Source: JALZAA01 sp035938395
GTDB taxonomy: Bacteria; Actinomycetota; Acidimicrobiia; IMCC26256; JACDBD01
Direction of reading: 5' to 3'
Assembly: GCA_035938395.1 (NCBI GenBank)
Contig: DASZGY010000113.1
Span: forward strand, 1 to 37,290
DNA length: 37,290 nucleotides
Shown here: one piece after another, positions 8,981 through 17,078 of the stretch
How the letters are laid out: the number at the start of each line of letters is the position of its first letter
Position numbering within the stretch: position 1 is the stretch's first letter
Position numbers and translations under genes: made by a program
The notes under the pieces: model-generated
What the model was told of the DNA's origin: nothing
Databases searched by the model: none
The model's input: only the letters and a program-made list of their open reading frames with translations

Positions 8981-10786
8981 CTAGGACGCGCGTCCCATCG
9001 CGGCGCGCGAATCCCACGCCGCGTACAAGCTCGCGTAGCGACCCTCGTGCGCGATCAGCTCGGCGTGCGTCCCCAGCTCGGGGACGTGCCCGTCGTCGAC
9101 GACGGCGATGCGGTCGGCGCGGGCCGCGGTCGACAGGCGGTGCGCGACCACGACCACGGTCCGTCCCTCGGTCAGGCGACCGAGGGCGCGCTCGACGGTG
9201 CGCTCGGTCCCGGGGTCGAGGCTCGAGGTCGCCTCGTCCAGCACGAGCAGCGCCGGGTCGGCGAGGGCCGCCCGGACGAGCGACACGAGCTGCTTCTCGC
9301 CCGCCGACAGGCGCGAGCCGCGCTCGCGCACTTCGGTGTTCAGCCCGTCGGGGAAGGCGTCGAACCGGTCCGCGAGCCCGAGGGCCGCGATCGCATCCCG
9401 GATGTCGTCATCGGTGGCGTCGGGCTTGCCGACGATGATGTTGTCGCGCACGCTTCCGGCGAACAGGAACCCTTCCTGGGGTACTACCACGATCCGATCC
9501 CGCAGTGACCGGAGTGTCGCGTCGCGCAGGTCGACGTCGGCGTACTCCACGTTTCCTTCGCGCGGGTCGTAGAAGCGGGCGATGAGCTTGGCGAGCGTCG
9601 ACTTCCCGGCGCCCGTCGGCCCGACCAGCGCCAGCCGCTCGCCCAGCGGGACCCGCAGCGAGACGTCGTGCAACACGTCCTCGGCGCCGTAACCGAACGA
9701 GACGTGGTCGAGCTCGAGCCCACCCTCCTCGGGCAGGTCGACCGCGCCCGGCCGCTCCGCGATCGACGGACGCTCGTCGAGGAGCTCGAACAGCTTCTGG
9801 AGCGCGGCGCCGGCCTGCTGGAGCGTGTTGTACAGCTGGCTCAGCTGCTGGATGGGCTCGAACAGGTTGTTGAGATACAGCACGAAGGCGGCGACCGTGC
9901 CCACTGTGACGATGTCGGCGGACACGAACGCGCCGCCGATGCCGACGATGAGCGCGATACCCAACACGCCGGCGAACTCGACGATCGGGAAGTACTTCGC
10001 CGAGATCCGCACGGTCTCGATGTTGGCGTCGTACTGCGCCTCGTTCGTCTCCTGGAAGCGACGGGTGAACGCCCGCTCACGAGCGAACGCCTGCACGACT
10101 CGCACTCCCGCCAGCCCCTCCTGCAGGGTGGAGAGGTTCTGGCCGATGCGGTCGCGCACCAGCAGGTACGCCTTGTTCGACGCCCGGCGGAACCAGCGGC
10201 TCGCGATGACGACGGGCGGCACGACGACGAGCGTGCAGAGCGCGAGCTTCCAGCTCATGAGGAAGATCACGAGGATCGCGCCCACGAACAGCAAGCCGTT
10301 CTGCACGAACATGACCAGCCCCATCTGCACAAGCTCCTGCAGGGCGTCCATGTCGGAGGTCATGCGGCCGACGAGCTTGCCGGTCTTCTCGCGCTCGAAG
10401 AAGTCCATGCCGAGCGACATCAGGTGCCGGAAGACCCGCGAGCGGAGATCGCGCAGGAACGCCTCGCCGACCTTGGCGACCATCCTGATCACGGCCCGAC
10501 CGAAGAACAGGCCGGCGATCGCTGCGAACAGGTAGAGCAAGGCAGAGAGGTTGAGCGCGCCGGCGTCGTTCTTGCGCAGTCCGGCGTCGATGCCGTGCCT
10601 GACCAACGCCGGGCCGGCGAGCAGGCACGCCGTCTGCCCGAGGAGCAGCAGGATCGACAAGACGATGCGGACGCGGTAGGGACGTAGGTAGGGCACGAGC
10701 CGGCGCAGCACCTGGGTCGCGTCGCGGCGGGTCAGCGTGTCCTCGATGGCGTGCTGACCGAACGGTCCCCCGCCTCCGCCTCTCAT
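8981..10786 (-). CDS. ABC exporter half-transporter with catalytic Glu (type IV, heterodimer partner B)
   Basis: Fused membrane and ATPase half of a multidrug/lipid-type ABC exporter, 601 aa. Six membrane spans lie between about residues 38 and 315. The ATPase domain has Walker A GPTGAGKST (389-397), Q-loop Q437, Walker B LLVLD (513-517) followed by catalytic E518, and H-loop H549. The signature motif is LSAGEKQ (493-499) rather than LSGGQ. Start ATG 10786 overlaps the stop of the upstream half-transporter (ATGA), so the two are made together. Combined with the partner's altered Walker B, this is the pattern of heterodimeric exporters with one degenerate ATP site. The substrate is unknown. 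Confidence 0.93.
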   Translation of the reverse strand: MRGGGGGPFGQHAIEDTLTRRDATQVLRRLVPYLRPYRVRIVLSILLLLGQTACLLAGPALVRHGIDAGLRKNDAGALNLSALLYLFAAIAGLFFGRAVIRMVAKVGEAFLRDLRSRVFRHLMSLGMDFFEREKTGKLVGRMTSDMDALQELVQMGLVMFVQNGLLFVGAILVIFLMSWKLALCTLVVVPPVVIASRWFRRASNKAYLLVRDRIGQNLSTLQEGLAGVRVVQAFARERAFTRRFQETNEAQYDANIETVRISAKYFPIVEFAGVLGIALIVGIGGAFVSADIVTVGTVAAFVLYLNNLFEPIQQLSQLYNTLQQAGAALQKLFELLDERPSIAERPGAVDLPEEGGLELDHVSFGYGAEDVLHDVSLRVPLGERLALVGPTGAGKSTLAKLIARFYDPREGNVEYADVDLRDATLRSLRDRIVVVPQEGFLFAGSVRDNIIVGKPDATDDDIRDAIAALGLADRFDAFPDGLNTEVRERGSRLSAGEKQLVSLVRAALADPALLVLDEATSSLDPGTERTVERALGRLTEGRTVVVVAHRLSTAARADRIAVVDDGHVPELGTHAELIAHEGRYASLYAAWDSRAAMGRAS

Positions 10787-12555
10787 TGCACCCGCTCCAC
10801 GGTGGAGGCCGCCTCGACCGCAGCCGCCTGCGCGAGCACCTCGCGGTACCGCTCGGATTGCTCGAGCAGATCGTCGTGGGACCCTTCGGCGACGACGCGT
10901 CCGCCGTCGAGGAGGACGACCCGGTCGGCGAGGGCGATGGTCGCCGGCCGGTGGGCGATGATCAACGTGGTCCGTCCGGCCATGACCTCGCGCAGCGCGG
11001 CGCGGATCTCGTGCTCCTTGGTCGGGTCGACCGACGAGGTGGCGTCGTCGAGGATCAACACGCGCGGGTCGGCGAGCACCGCCCGCGCGATCGCGATGCG
11101 CTGGCGCTGTCCGCCCGACAGCGTGTAGCCGTACTCGCCGACGATCGTCTCGTACCCGTCGGGCATGTCCTCGATGAACTCGTCGGCTCCCGCGAGCCGC
11201 GCCGCGCCGCGCACCGTCTCCATCGGCGCTTGCGGATCAGCGAAGGCGATGTTGTCGCGAACCGTGTCCGAGAAGAGGAACGTGTCCTCGAAGACGATGC
11301 CGATGTTGCGGCGCAGATCGTGGATCTTGACGTCGCGCACATCTACGCCGTCGAGCAGGACGCGACCCGCGTCGACGTCGTAGAAGCGCGGGACGAGCCG
11401 GGCGACGGTCGTCTTGCCGGTGCCGGTAGTACCGACGACCGCAACCGCCTCGCCCCCGCGGATCAGGAGATCCAGGTCCGTGAAGATCGGGCGGCCGCCG
11501 TGGTAGCCGAACGCGACGTTCTCGAAACGGATCTCTCCCGGCCCCGGTGGCAACGCCCGGGCGCCCGGCTTGTCGACTACCTGGGGATCGGTGACGAGGA
11601 TCGCGTCCAGCCGGCCCGCCGCCGCCGATGCGCGCGACGCCTGGGCGACGAGCATGCCCGCCATCCGCAACGGCCAGATGAGCATGAGGACGTACGAGTT
11701 GAAGGCGACGATGTAGCCGAGCTGGAGCTCCCCGTTGAGCACGAGGTGTCCGCCGTACCAGAGGATGGCGACGAGCGCGAGTGCGGGCAGGAAGTCGACG
11801 AGGGGTAGGAACCCGGAGCGGAGTCGCGCCGTCTCGAGCGACCGGTCGCGCACCTCGTCGGCCTCGTGGTCGAGCTGCTGCTCCTGGAGCCGCTCGGATC
11901 CGAAGCCCTTGACGGCGCGCACGCCCGCCACGCTCTCCTCGACCACGGCGGTGAGGTCACCGAGCTTCTCCTGCAATTGGCTCGTGACCGGCTGCATGCG
12001 CTTGCTGAAGCGCGTCGCAGCGATGTTCAACAGCGGGAGCGCGCCGAGCGACAGCAGGGTCAGCGGCACGCTCTGGAGCGCCATGACCGCGACGACGCCG
12101 ACGAGCGTGAGCGAGCTGGCGATCGTGAGCGGGATGAGGATGACGGCCTGGTTGATCTGGAAGATGTCGGTGTTGGCGCGGGCCATGAGCTGGCCGGTCT
12201 GGGCCTCGTCGTGGAACGCGAAGTGGAGCCGTTCGAGATGGGCGAAGAGCCGTTGCCGCAGGTCGGTCTCCGAGCGGTAGGCGATGCGGAAGGCGCAGTA
12301 CCGACGGAACCCCGACGACAACCCCTGCACCACGCCGACGGCGACGATCACCAGCGAGTACACGAGGATCGCCTGGCTGTTGCCGGGCAGAATCCCGTTG
12401 TCGATCGCTCCCGCGGCGAGCAGCGGAACCGAGATCTTCGCGGCGGTCCACGAGACCCCGGCGAGCACGCCCAACGCGAGCGTCGGCCGCTGGGAGCCGA
12501 GCGTGCCCCGCATCAGCCGCCAGCCGGCTCGTCGGGTCTCCCGCTCGCGATCCAC
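10783..12555 (-). CDS. ABC exporter half-transporter with degenerate Walker B (heterodimer partner A)
   Basis: Upstream half of the heterodimeric exporter, 590 aa from GTG 12555. Six membrane spans are followed by an ATPase domain with Walker A GTTGTGKTT (about 375-383) and a canonical LSGGQRQ signature (about 479). Walker B reads LILDD, so the residue after the Walker B Asp (about 504) is Asp rather than the catalytic Glu, and the Q-loop position reads VFED instead of VxQD. The frame stays open to TTG/GTG-type starts near 12768, but those 71 residues are low-complexity. GTG 12555 has GAGGGGG about five bases upstream and leads straight into the first domain, so I prefer it. This half should contribute the non-hydrolysing ATP site. 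The substrate is unknown. Confidence 0.92.
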   Translation of the reverse strand: MDRERETRRAGWRLMRGTLGSQRPTLALGVLAGVSWTAAKISVPLLAAGAIDNGILPGNSQAILVYSLVIVAVGVVQGLSSGFRRYCAFRIAYRSETDLRQRLFAHLERLHFAFHDEAQTGQLMARANTDIFQINQAVILIPLTIASSLTLVGVVAVMALQSVPLTLLSLGALPLLNIAATRFSKRMQPVTSQLQEKLGDLTAVVEESVAGVRAVKGFGSERLQEQQLDHEADEVRDRSLETARLRSGFLPLVDFLPALALVAILWYGGHLVLNGELQLGYIVAFNSYVLMLIWPLRMAGMLVAQASRASAAAGRLDAILVTDPQVVDKPGARALPPGPGEIRFENVAFGYHGGRPIFTDLDLLIRGGEAVAVVGTTGTGKTTVARLVPRFYDVDAGRVLLDGVDVRDVKIHDLRRNIGIVFEDTFLFSDTVRDNIAFADPQAPMETVRGAARLAGADEFIEDMPDGYETIVGEYGYTLSGGQRQRIAIARAVLADPRVLILDDATSSVDPTKEHEIRAALREVMAGRTTLIIAHRPATIALADRVVLLDGGRVVAEGSHDDLLEQSERYREVLAQAAAVEAASTVERVQ

Positions 12556-12756
12556 CAGTTCCCCCTCGACGTCTCGCGCCCCGCGACTGGCTGCTCCGGA
12601 TTCGGCGGGGTGCGCGTCGAGATTACCAGCGGGCTTCCGAGACCCCCGGTGCGATTGCGAGACTGTGGTCGTGGAGGCGACGCACCGAGCACCCAGGGCC
12701 TCGAGGCGCGTGGTCGCCTTCGTCGCCGCCGCGCTCGTCTCCGCGTGGGTCGCGTA

Positions 12757-13188
12757 GTGGTCGATCATCCGTCGCGTCGCGGCCTCGATCCCCGGCCGTT
12801 GCGGTTCGAGCAGGGCGTGATCGCGGTGGTGCTGCTCATCGGGTTCACGTTCCAGGTCGAGCTGCTGATCCCGATCGTCACGGCCCTGCTGGCGGTGAGC
12901 GGTGCGGTCGGGCCGCGGCGGGCGCCGCTCCCCCGGCTGTTCTCGGCCGTGGCGGGCGACCGGCTCGAGCCACCCGAGGCGTTCGTCGACCGCCAGACGG
13001 TGCGGCTGTCGGTGGTGGTCCAGACGAGCGCACTCGTCGTCGCGTCTGCGCTCGTGTTCATCGATCTGGGCTTCCTGGCCTGGATCATCGCCTTGGCCAT
13101 CGTCGCGACCGCCGCGTATGACGCCGCCACCGGCGGCTGGATCGAGGCCGGCGTCTACTGGCGGATCGCCCGCCGGCGGCGCCCGTAG
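12757..13188 (+). CDS. DUF4395-type integral membrane protein
   Basis: A 143-aa protein matching the DUF4395 pattern: a short N-terminal basic segment, then RFEQGVIAVVLLIGF, a run of hydrophobic helices (about 18-50), the GPRRAPLPRLF loop, RLEPPEAFVDRQTVRL, and two further helices (about 90-125). The family is uncharacterised and often sits near thioredoxin or DoxX/MauE-like membrane redox proteins, which fits the convergent MauE-like gene here. The C-terminal cysteines found in many members are absent. Start GTG 12757 is a choice; GTG 12745 is in the same frame, and neither has a good ribosome-binding site. Its 3' end overlaps that of the MauE-like gene by 34 bases. The 201 bases upstream show no other gene I can support. 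Confidence 0.78.
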   Translation: MVDHPSRRGLDPRPLRFEQGVIAVVLLIGFTFQVELLIPIVTALLAVSGAVGPRRAPLPRLFSAVAGDRLEPPEAFVDRQTVRLSVVVQTSALVVASALVFIDLGFLAWIIALAIVATAAYDAATGGWIEAGVYWRIARRRRP

Positions 13189-13667
13189 CCGAGGGCCAAG
13201 AAGAGATAGACCGCCGTCATCGCGAAACCGATGACGTACGCCAGCAGCACTCGCGTGTCGTCGGTCGTGTCACCCGTCCCGGTGGCGATCACGGCCAACG
13301 CCAACAGCCACGCGTTGCCGACGATCGTCCACGCGGAGACGGGCTGGTCTGCCGTCGCCAGCCCGAAGCACGGACACGGCGGAGGCTCGGCGCGAGCCAG
13401 GTTTGCGACGACCGCCCCCGTGAACAACGAGAGAAGCCCGATTGCGGCAAACGCGGGGACGGGCGAGTCACGGAAGGCGCCCAGGGACACTGCGATCGCG
13501 AGCTCGGCCGTCGGCACCAGGATCGCCGCCGCGGCCGCGAGCGGGGCGGGGATGCCGAAGGCTCGCATCTGCGCCGGCAGCGACCTCAGTGCACGCAGTT
13601 TGAAGAACGCCGACCCGGAAAGCGCCAGGATGAGCGCGAGGCGCGCAGCGAGGACGAGTGTCCCCAC
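13155..13667 (-). CDS. MauE/DoxX-like membrane protein
   Basis: A 170-aa integral membrane protein with four to five predicted helices. It matches the MauE/DoxX type: an N-terminal helix ending GSAFFKLRALRSLPAQMRAFGIP, then helices around 45-60, 72-88, 110-128 and 140-160. The loop motif PPPCPCFG (about 96-103) has the two cysteines typical of MauE-like proteins, which are linked to disulfide or quinone redox work at the membrane. That role is family knowledge, not visible here. The GTG start at 13667 directly abuts the flavin-reductase stop, so it is probably translated from that mRNA. Its 3' end runs 34 bases into the convergent DUF4395 gene. Confidence 0.82.
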   Translation of the reverse strand: MGTLVLAARLALILALSGSAFFKLRALRSLPAQMRAFGIPAPLAAAAAILVPTAELAIAVSLGAFRDSPVPAFAAIGLLSLFTGAVVANLARAEPPPCPCFGLATADQPVSAWTIVGNAWLLALAVIATGTGDTTDDTRVLLAYVIGFAMTAVYLFLALGYGRRRRAIRQ

Positions 13668-14144
13668 TCAGCTGTCGAAGTGGCCGTAGCCGCCCCGGTA
13701 GAAGATGAGCGGCCCGTCGTCGCCGAGCACGCCGAGCTCATGCACCAGGCCCACGACGATCAGGTGGTCGCCGGCCTCGTGCTGATCGCGGATCGTGCAG
13801 TCGATGTACGCGAGCGAGTCGTGCAGGATGGGCGAGCCGCCCGCCGAGGGTCGCCAGCCGATGCGGCTGAAACGATCGGCGCCCTTGGTCGCGAACACGC
13901 GGCAGACGTCCTCCTGGTGCTCGTTGAGGATGTTGACCGTGAACCTGCCGGCGGCCTCGATCCTCGGCCAGGTCGAGGAGTCCTTCGACGCGCAGAACAG
14001 CACCAGCGGCGGATCGATGGACACGGAGGTGAAGGAGTTGGCCGACACGCCGATGGGCTCGTTCCCGTCCATCGCCGTGATGATCGTGACGCCGGTCGCG
14101 AAGTGCCCGAGGACCGTCCGGTAGGACGGCTCGTCGGGCGGCAT
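13668..14144 (-). CDS. Flavin reductase family protein (FMN-binding split barrel)
   Basis: NAD(P)H:flavin oxidoreductase-type domain, 158 aa, soluble. The core reads YRTVLGHFATGVTIITAMDG, then GVSANSFTSVSIDPPLVLFCASKDSSTWP, FTVNILNEHQEDV and a C-terminal DHLIVVGLVHELG, all standard for the DIM6/NTAB-type family that supplies reduced FMN to two-component monooxygenases or reduces flavin directly. ATG 14144 begins just before the domain. GTG 14174 is an in-frame alternative that adds a short acidic tail. It follows the metallo-hydrolase gene by about 60 bases in the same direction, and its stop abuts the MauE-like start, suggesting a three-gene unit. No partner monooxygenase is adjacent, so its electron acceptor is unknown. 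Confidence 0.88.
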   Translation of the reverse strand: MPPDEPSYRTVLGHFATGVTIITAMDGNEPIGVSANSFTSVSIDPPLVLFCASKDSSTWPRIEAAGRFTVNILNEHQEDVCRVFATKGADRFSRIGWRPSAGGSPILHDSLAYIDCTIRDQHEAGDHLIVVGLVHELGVLGDDGPLIFYRGGYGHFDS

Positions 14145-14205
14145 GAGCGTCTCGGCGCTCTCCGATTCACTCACCGAATCGACGTTCTCGAGGGAATCAG
14201 CGCGC

Positions 14206-15078
14206 TCACCGGGCGAGCGCGGGTTGCAGCTCGACGACCAGGCCTTCGCGAGCTGCGAGCACCTCGAGGTTCCCCGCCACGCGCTCGGCGAGCGCACTGG
14301 CGTAGAGATGCATGAGGTCGACGTTGTCGTCGGAGTGCGACGGGCAGTGGTGGAAGAGCGCCAGCCGCCGCGCGCCCGCCTCGCGAGCGACGTGGACGGC
14401 GTAGTCGACCGTCGAATGACCGAAGTGCCGTTTGCCCTCGAACTCCTCGCACGTGTGCTGGGCGTCGTGGATCAGCACGTCGACGCCGTCCGCGAGGTCG
14501 AGGACGTCGGGCGGTACGAACTCGTCGGGGTCGTCGGAGCATCCGGGCCCGTGGTCGGACACGTACGCGACCGAGTGGCCCTCGAGATCGACCCGGAACC
14601 CGACCGTCGGGCTCGTGTGGCGCACCCAACGGGACCGCACCTTGGCGCCGTTGATCGCGAAGTCGTCGTTGCCGGCGCCGTGGAACCGCACGGTGCCGTG
14701 GAGCTCGTCGGGCGTGATCGGGAAGTAGGGCGGCTTCATCACGCCGGCGAACACGGCGTCGAGGGGGCCTTCCTCCTGGGCCGGGCCGTACACGTCGAGG
14801 ACGGCGTCGGGCTGTGAGATCGGGCCGAAGAACGGCAGGCCCTGAATGTGGTCCCAGTGCAGGTGGGTGAGGAGCACGCTGCCGTGGAACGGCCCATCGG
14901 CGGCAAGCGCCTGCCCGCACGGGCGCAGGCCGGTCCCCATGTCGAAGATGACGGGGTCGTGGCCGTCCGCCTCGAGCGCCACGCACGACGTGTTCCCGCC
15001 GTACCGCTCGTACTGGTCCCCCGCGCACGGCGTCGATCCACGCACGCCGTAGAACGAGAGCTTTACCCCCCCGCGCAT
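14206..15078 (-). CDS. MBL-fold metallo-hydrolase, phosphodiesterase-like (COG1235 type)
   Basis: A 290-aa cytosolic protein of the metallo-beta-lactamase fold. The N-terminus reads FYGVRGSTPC (9-18) and YGGNTSCV, then the metal motif THLHWDHIQG (H72, H74, D76, H77), the distal YVSDHGPG and IHDAQHT blocks, and C-terminal FHHCPSHSDD. These features place it with PhnP/cyclic-phosphodiesterase-like and tRNase-Z-like hydrolases; the true substrate cannot be read from sequence. Start ATG 15078 has no Shine-Dalgarno sequence but is preceded by TATCCT and six bases, the leaderless arrangement described in the findings. It heads the probable unit with the flavin reductase and MauE-like genes. Confidence 0.88.
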   Translation of the reverse strand: MRGGVKLSFYGVRGSTPCAGDQYERYGGNTSCVALEADGHDPVIFDMGTGLRPCGQALAADGPFHGSVLLTHLHWDHIQGLPFFGPISQPDAVLDVYGPAQEEGPLDAVFAGVMKPPYFPITPDELHGTVRFHGAGNDDFAINGAKVRSRWVRHTSPTVGFRVDLEGHSVAYVSDHGPGCSDDPDEFVPPDVLDLADGVDVLIHDAQHTCEEFEGKRHFGHSTVDYAVHVAREAGARRLALFHHCPSHSDDNVDLMHLYASALAERVAGNLEVLAAREGLVVELQPALAR

Positions 15079-15084
15079 TCTTGG

Positions 15085-15090
15085 AGGATA
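15085..15090 (-). promoter_or_regulatory. Leaderless -10 TATCCT for metallo-hydrolase gene
   Basis: Minus-strand TATCCT, six bases (CCAAGA), then ATG 15078. No Shine-Dalgarno site. One of the clearest members of the leaderless set. Confidence 0.6.
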
Positions 15091-15129
15091 CCTACAACCC
15101 GTCCCCGGACAAACTACGCCCCGGCCCCA

Positions 15130-16011
15130 TCAGCTGAGGACCCGCTTCTTGAACCCGTTGATCCCCAGGTAGAGGAAGAGGGCCGCGAATCCCGCGAGCA
15201 CGAGATACACAGCCGCGAGCGACATGTGGGGAGCCGTGGTCAGGGCGGCGCGGAAGCCCTCGCACATGTAGACGAGCGGGTTGATCAGCACCAGGAACTT
15301 CAGCCACGAGAACCCGCCCACCTTGATCGGCCCGAGGGCGGTCCAGGAGTAGTAGACGCACCCGAGGAACGTCAGCGGGATCACGACGACGCCGAACATC
15401 AGCGGCACCGTGCGGGGCTCGAAGCGGGTGCCGAACGTGAGCCCGAGCGCCGACGCGGTGATGCAGGCGAGCGGCGCCAGGGTGAGCAGGACCAGCCAGT
15501 TCACGTGCAGGTGTACCGGGTTGGCGGGGACGACCGCCGCGATCGGGAACACGATGAGCGCCGCGATCAGGCCCTGGATGGCGCCCGACGTCACCTTGGC
15601 CAGCGCCACCATCGACACGGGCAGCGGCGCGAGCACGCGGTCCTCGATCTCCTTCGTGTAGCCGAACTCCTGCACCATCGGCAGCGCGACCGACTGGATT
15701 CCCTGGAACAGGATCGTGACGCCCACCACGCCGGCGACCAGCAACGTCGCGAACGCCGACGCGGCGGGGCCGCCGCTCCCGGCGCCGCCGACACCCTGGC
15801 CGATCTTCGGGAATACGTACGTGAACACGAACACCAGCAGGAACGGCTGCAGCACCGTGCGGGGGAGGAACTCGTTGAGCGTCTTGCGCAGAACGGTCAG
15901 ATCGCGGAGCAGCAACGCTCGGAACGCGATCCCGCTGGCGGTCGTCGTGCTGCGGTGCGCGGTGGCGAGCCGTTCGGCCTCCGCGCCAGTCGTTTCCGTG
16001 ACGGTAGCCAT
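15130..16011 (-). CDS. ABC-2 type transporter permease (DrrB-like)
   Basis: A 293-aa membrane subunit with six predicted helices and a cytosolic N-terminus of about 30 residues. It carries the ABC-2 pattern PRTVLQPFLLVFVFTYVFP in the first span, then EFGYTKEIEDRVLAPLPVSM in the first cytosolic loop, a motif common in daunorubicin-resistance type permeases, and LINPLVYMCEGFRAAL before the final spans. Start ATG 16011 shares one base with the ATPase stop (TGATG), so the two subunits are coupled. The much longer open frame extending to 17010 is antisense or out-of-frame noise over the ATPase gene. A drug, lipid or polysaccharide substrate cannot be distinguished. Confidence 0.92.
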   Translation of the reverse strand: MATVTETTGAEAERLATAHRSTTTASGIAFRALLLRDLTVLRKTLNEFLPRTVLQPFLLVFVFTYVFPKIGQGVGGAGSGGPAASAFATLLVAGVVGVTILFQGIQSVALPMVQEFGYTKEIEDRVLAPLPVSMVALAKVTSGAIQGLIAALIVFPIAAVVPANPVHLHVNWLVLLTLAPLACITASALGLTFGTRFEPRTVPLMFGVVVIPLTFLGCVYYSWTALGPIKVGGFSWLKFLVLINPLVYMCEGFRAALTTAPHMSLAAVYLVLAGFAALFLYLGINGFKKRVLS

Positions 16012-16994
16012 CAGTCGCGCAGCTCCTTCCCGGTGAGGTTGATGAACACGGTCTCGAGCGTCGGCTCGGCCAGCGACAGGTCGGTGACCGTGAACCCGCC
16101 CTGTTCGGCGGCGGTGACGACCGCGGGCAGCACACCGTGACTGCCCTTCACGCCGAGCTGGACGGTGCTGTCGACGCGCTTGGCGTGCGTGACGCCGGGG
16201 ACGCGCGCCTGGAGCAGCTGGGCGAGCTCGTCGAGGCGGTCGTCGGCCGAGACCGTGACGATCGTGTCGGCGCCGACGCTGCGTTTCAAGGCACCGGGGG
16301 TGTCGAGGGCGAGGATCCGACCGTGGTCCATCACCGCGACCCGATTGCACAGCTGGTCCGCTTCTTCCATGTAGTGCGTGGTGAGGAGGATGGTCTGCCC
16401 GTCGGCGTGCAGCTCGTGCAGGATGTCCCACAGCGCGATGCGGCTCTGGGGATCGAGGCCGGCGGTGGGCTCGTCGAGGAAGAGGATGGCCGGCTTGTGC
16501 ATGACCGCCCGCGCCACCATCAGGCGCTGCGCCATCCCGCCCGACAGCTCGAGCACCGCGGCGGACGCGCGATCGGCGAGCCAGAACTGCTCGAGCAGCC
16601 GCGTCGCCTCGGCCTTGGCCTCTCGCGCGCTCATCCCGAAGAACCGTCCGTGGAAGTACAGGTTCTCCGACACGCTGAGCGAACGGTCGAGCGTGTTCGT
16701 CTGCGGGACGACGCCGATGCCCTGCTTGGCCAGCGCAGGGTGCGCGATCACGTCGACGCCACCGACCGACGCCTCGCCTTCCGTCGGAACCACCATCGAG
16801 GTCAGCATCCCGACGGTGGTGGTCTTGCCGGCGCCGTTGGGCCCGAGCAGACCAAAGATCTCTCCGCGCTGCAGCGACAGGTCGAGATGGTCGACGGCCT
16901 TCACGCCCCCGGGGAACACCTTGGTCAGCCCCTGGGTGCGGATGACCTCTTCTTCTCTTGAAGAGTCGGAATTGCCGTTCGCGGCCGCGGGCAC
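16011..16994 (-). CDS. ABC-2 type transporter ATP-binding protein (DrrA-like)
   Basis: A 327-aa ATPase partner of the downstream permease. From GTG 16994: a short leader, then VIRTQGLTKVF, Walker A GPNGAGKTT (about 55), Q-loop GVVPQTN, signature LSGGMAQR, Walker B AILFLDEPTAGLDP and H-loop TTHYMEEADQL. The C-terminal 80 residues form the regulatory extension typical of daunorubicin-resistance ATPases. The frame is open to 17183, but that part runs into the divergent epoxide-hydrolase gene. GTG 16994 follows CACACT plus six bases and has no Shine-Dalgarno sequence, so it may be leaderless. The 84 bases to the divergent gene contain both promoters. Confidence 0.93.
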   Translation of the reverse strand: MPAAANGNSDSSREEEVIRTQGLTKVFPGGVKAVDHLDLSLQRGEIFGLLGPNGAGKTTTVGMLTSMVVPTEGEASVGGVDVIAHPALAKQGIGVVPQTNTLDRSLSVSENLYFHGRFFGMSAREAKAEATRLLEQFWLADRASAAVLELSGGMAQRLMVARAVMHKPAILFLDEPTAGLDPQSRIALWDILHELHADGQTILLTTHYMEEADQLCNRVAVMDHGRILALDTPGALKRSVGADTIVTVSADDRLDELAQLLQARVPGVTHAKRVDSTVQLGVKGSHGVLPAVVTAAEQGGFTVTDLSLAEPTLETVFINLTGKELRD

Positions 16995-17021
16995 GTCCCA
17001 AGTGTGCCAAGCGTCCCGACC

Positions 17022-17036
17022 TCCCGCTAAACGGGA
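17022..17036. promoter_or_regulatory. Small inverted repeat in divergent promoter
   Basis: TCCCG (17022-17026) and CGGGA (17032-17036) around CTAAA, centred in the 84-base gap between the divergent ABC ATPase and epoxide-hydrolase genes. It could be an operator for a small regulator, but the arms are only five bases. Confidence 0.25.
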
Positions 17037-17078
17037 CCGCGCCGTAGGCTCCGGCGCGACGGCGACAAGGAGAAACCT

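Noticed and set aside
17057..17067. GCGACGGCGAC match near the epoxide-hydrolase promoter as a fourth repeat copy
   Set aside because: Only an 11-base GC-rich match to the repeat end, with no further arms; expected by chance at this GC content.
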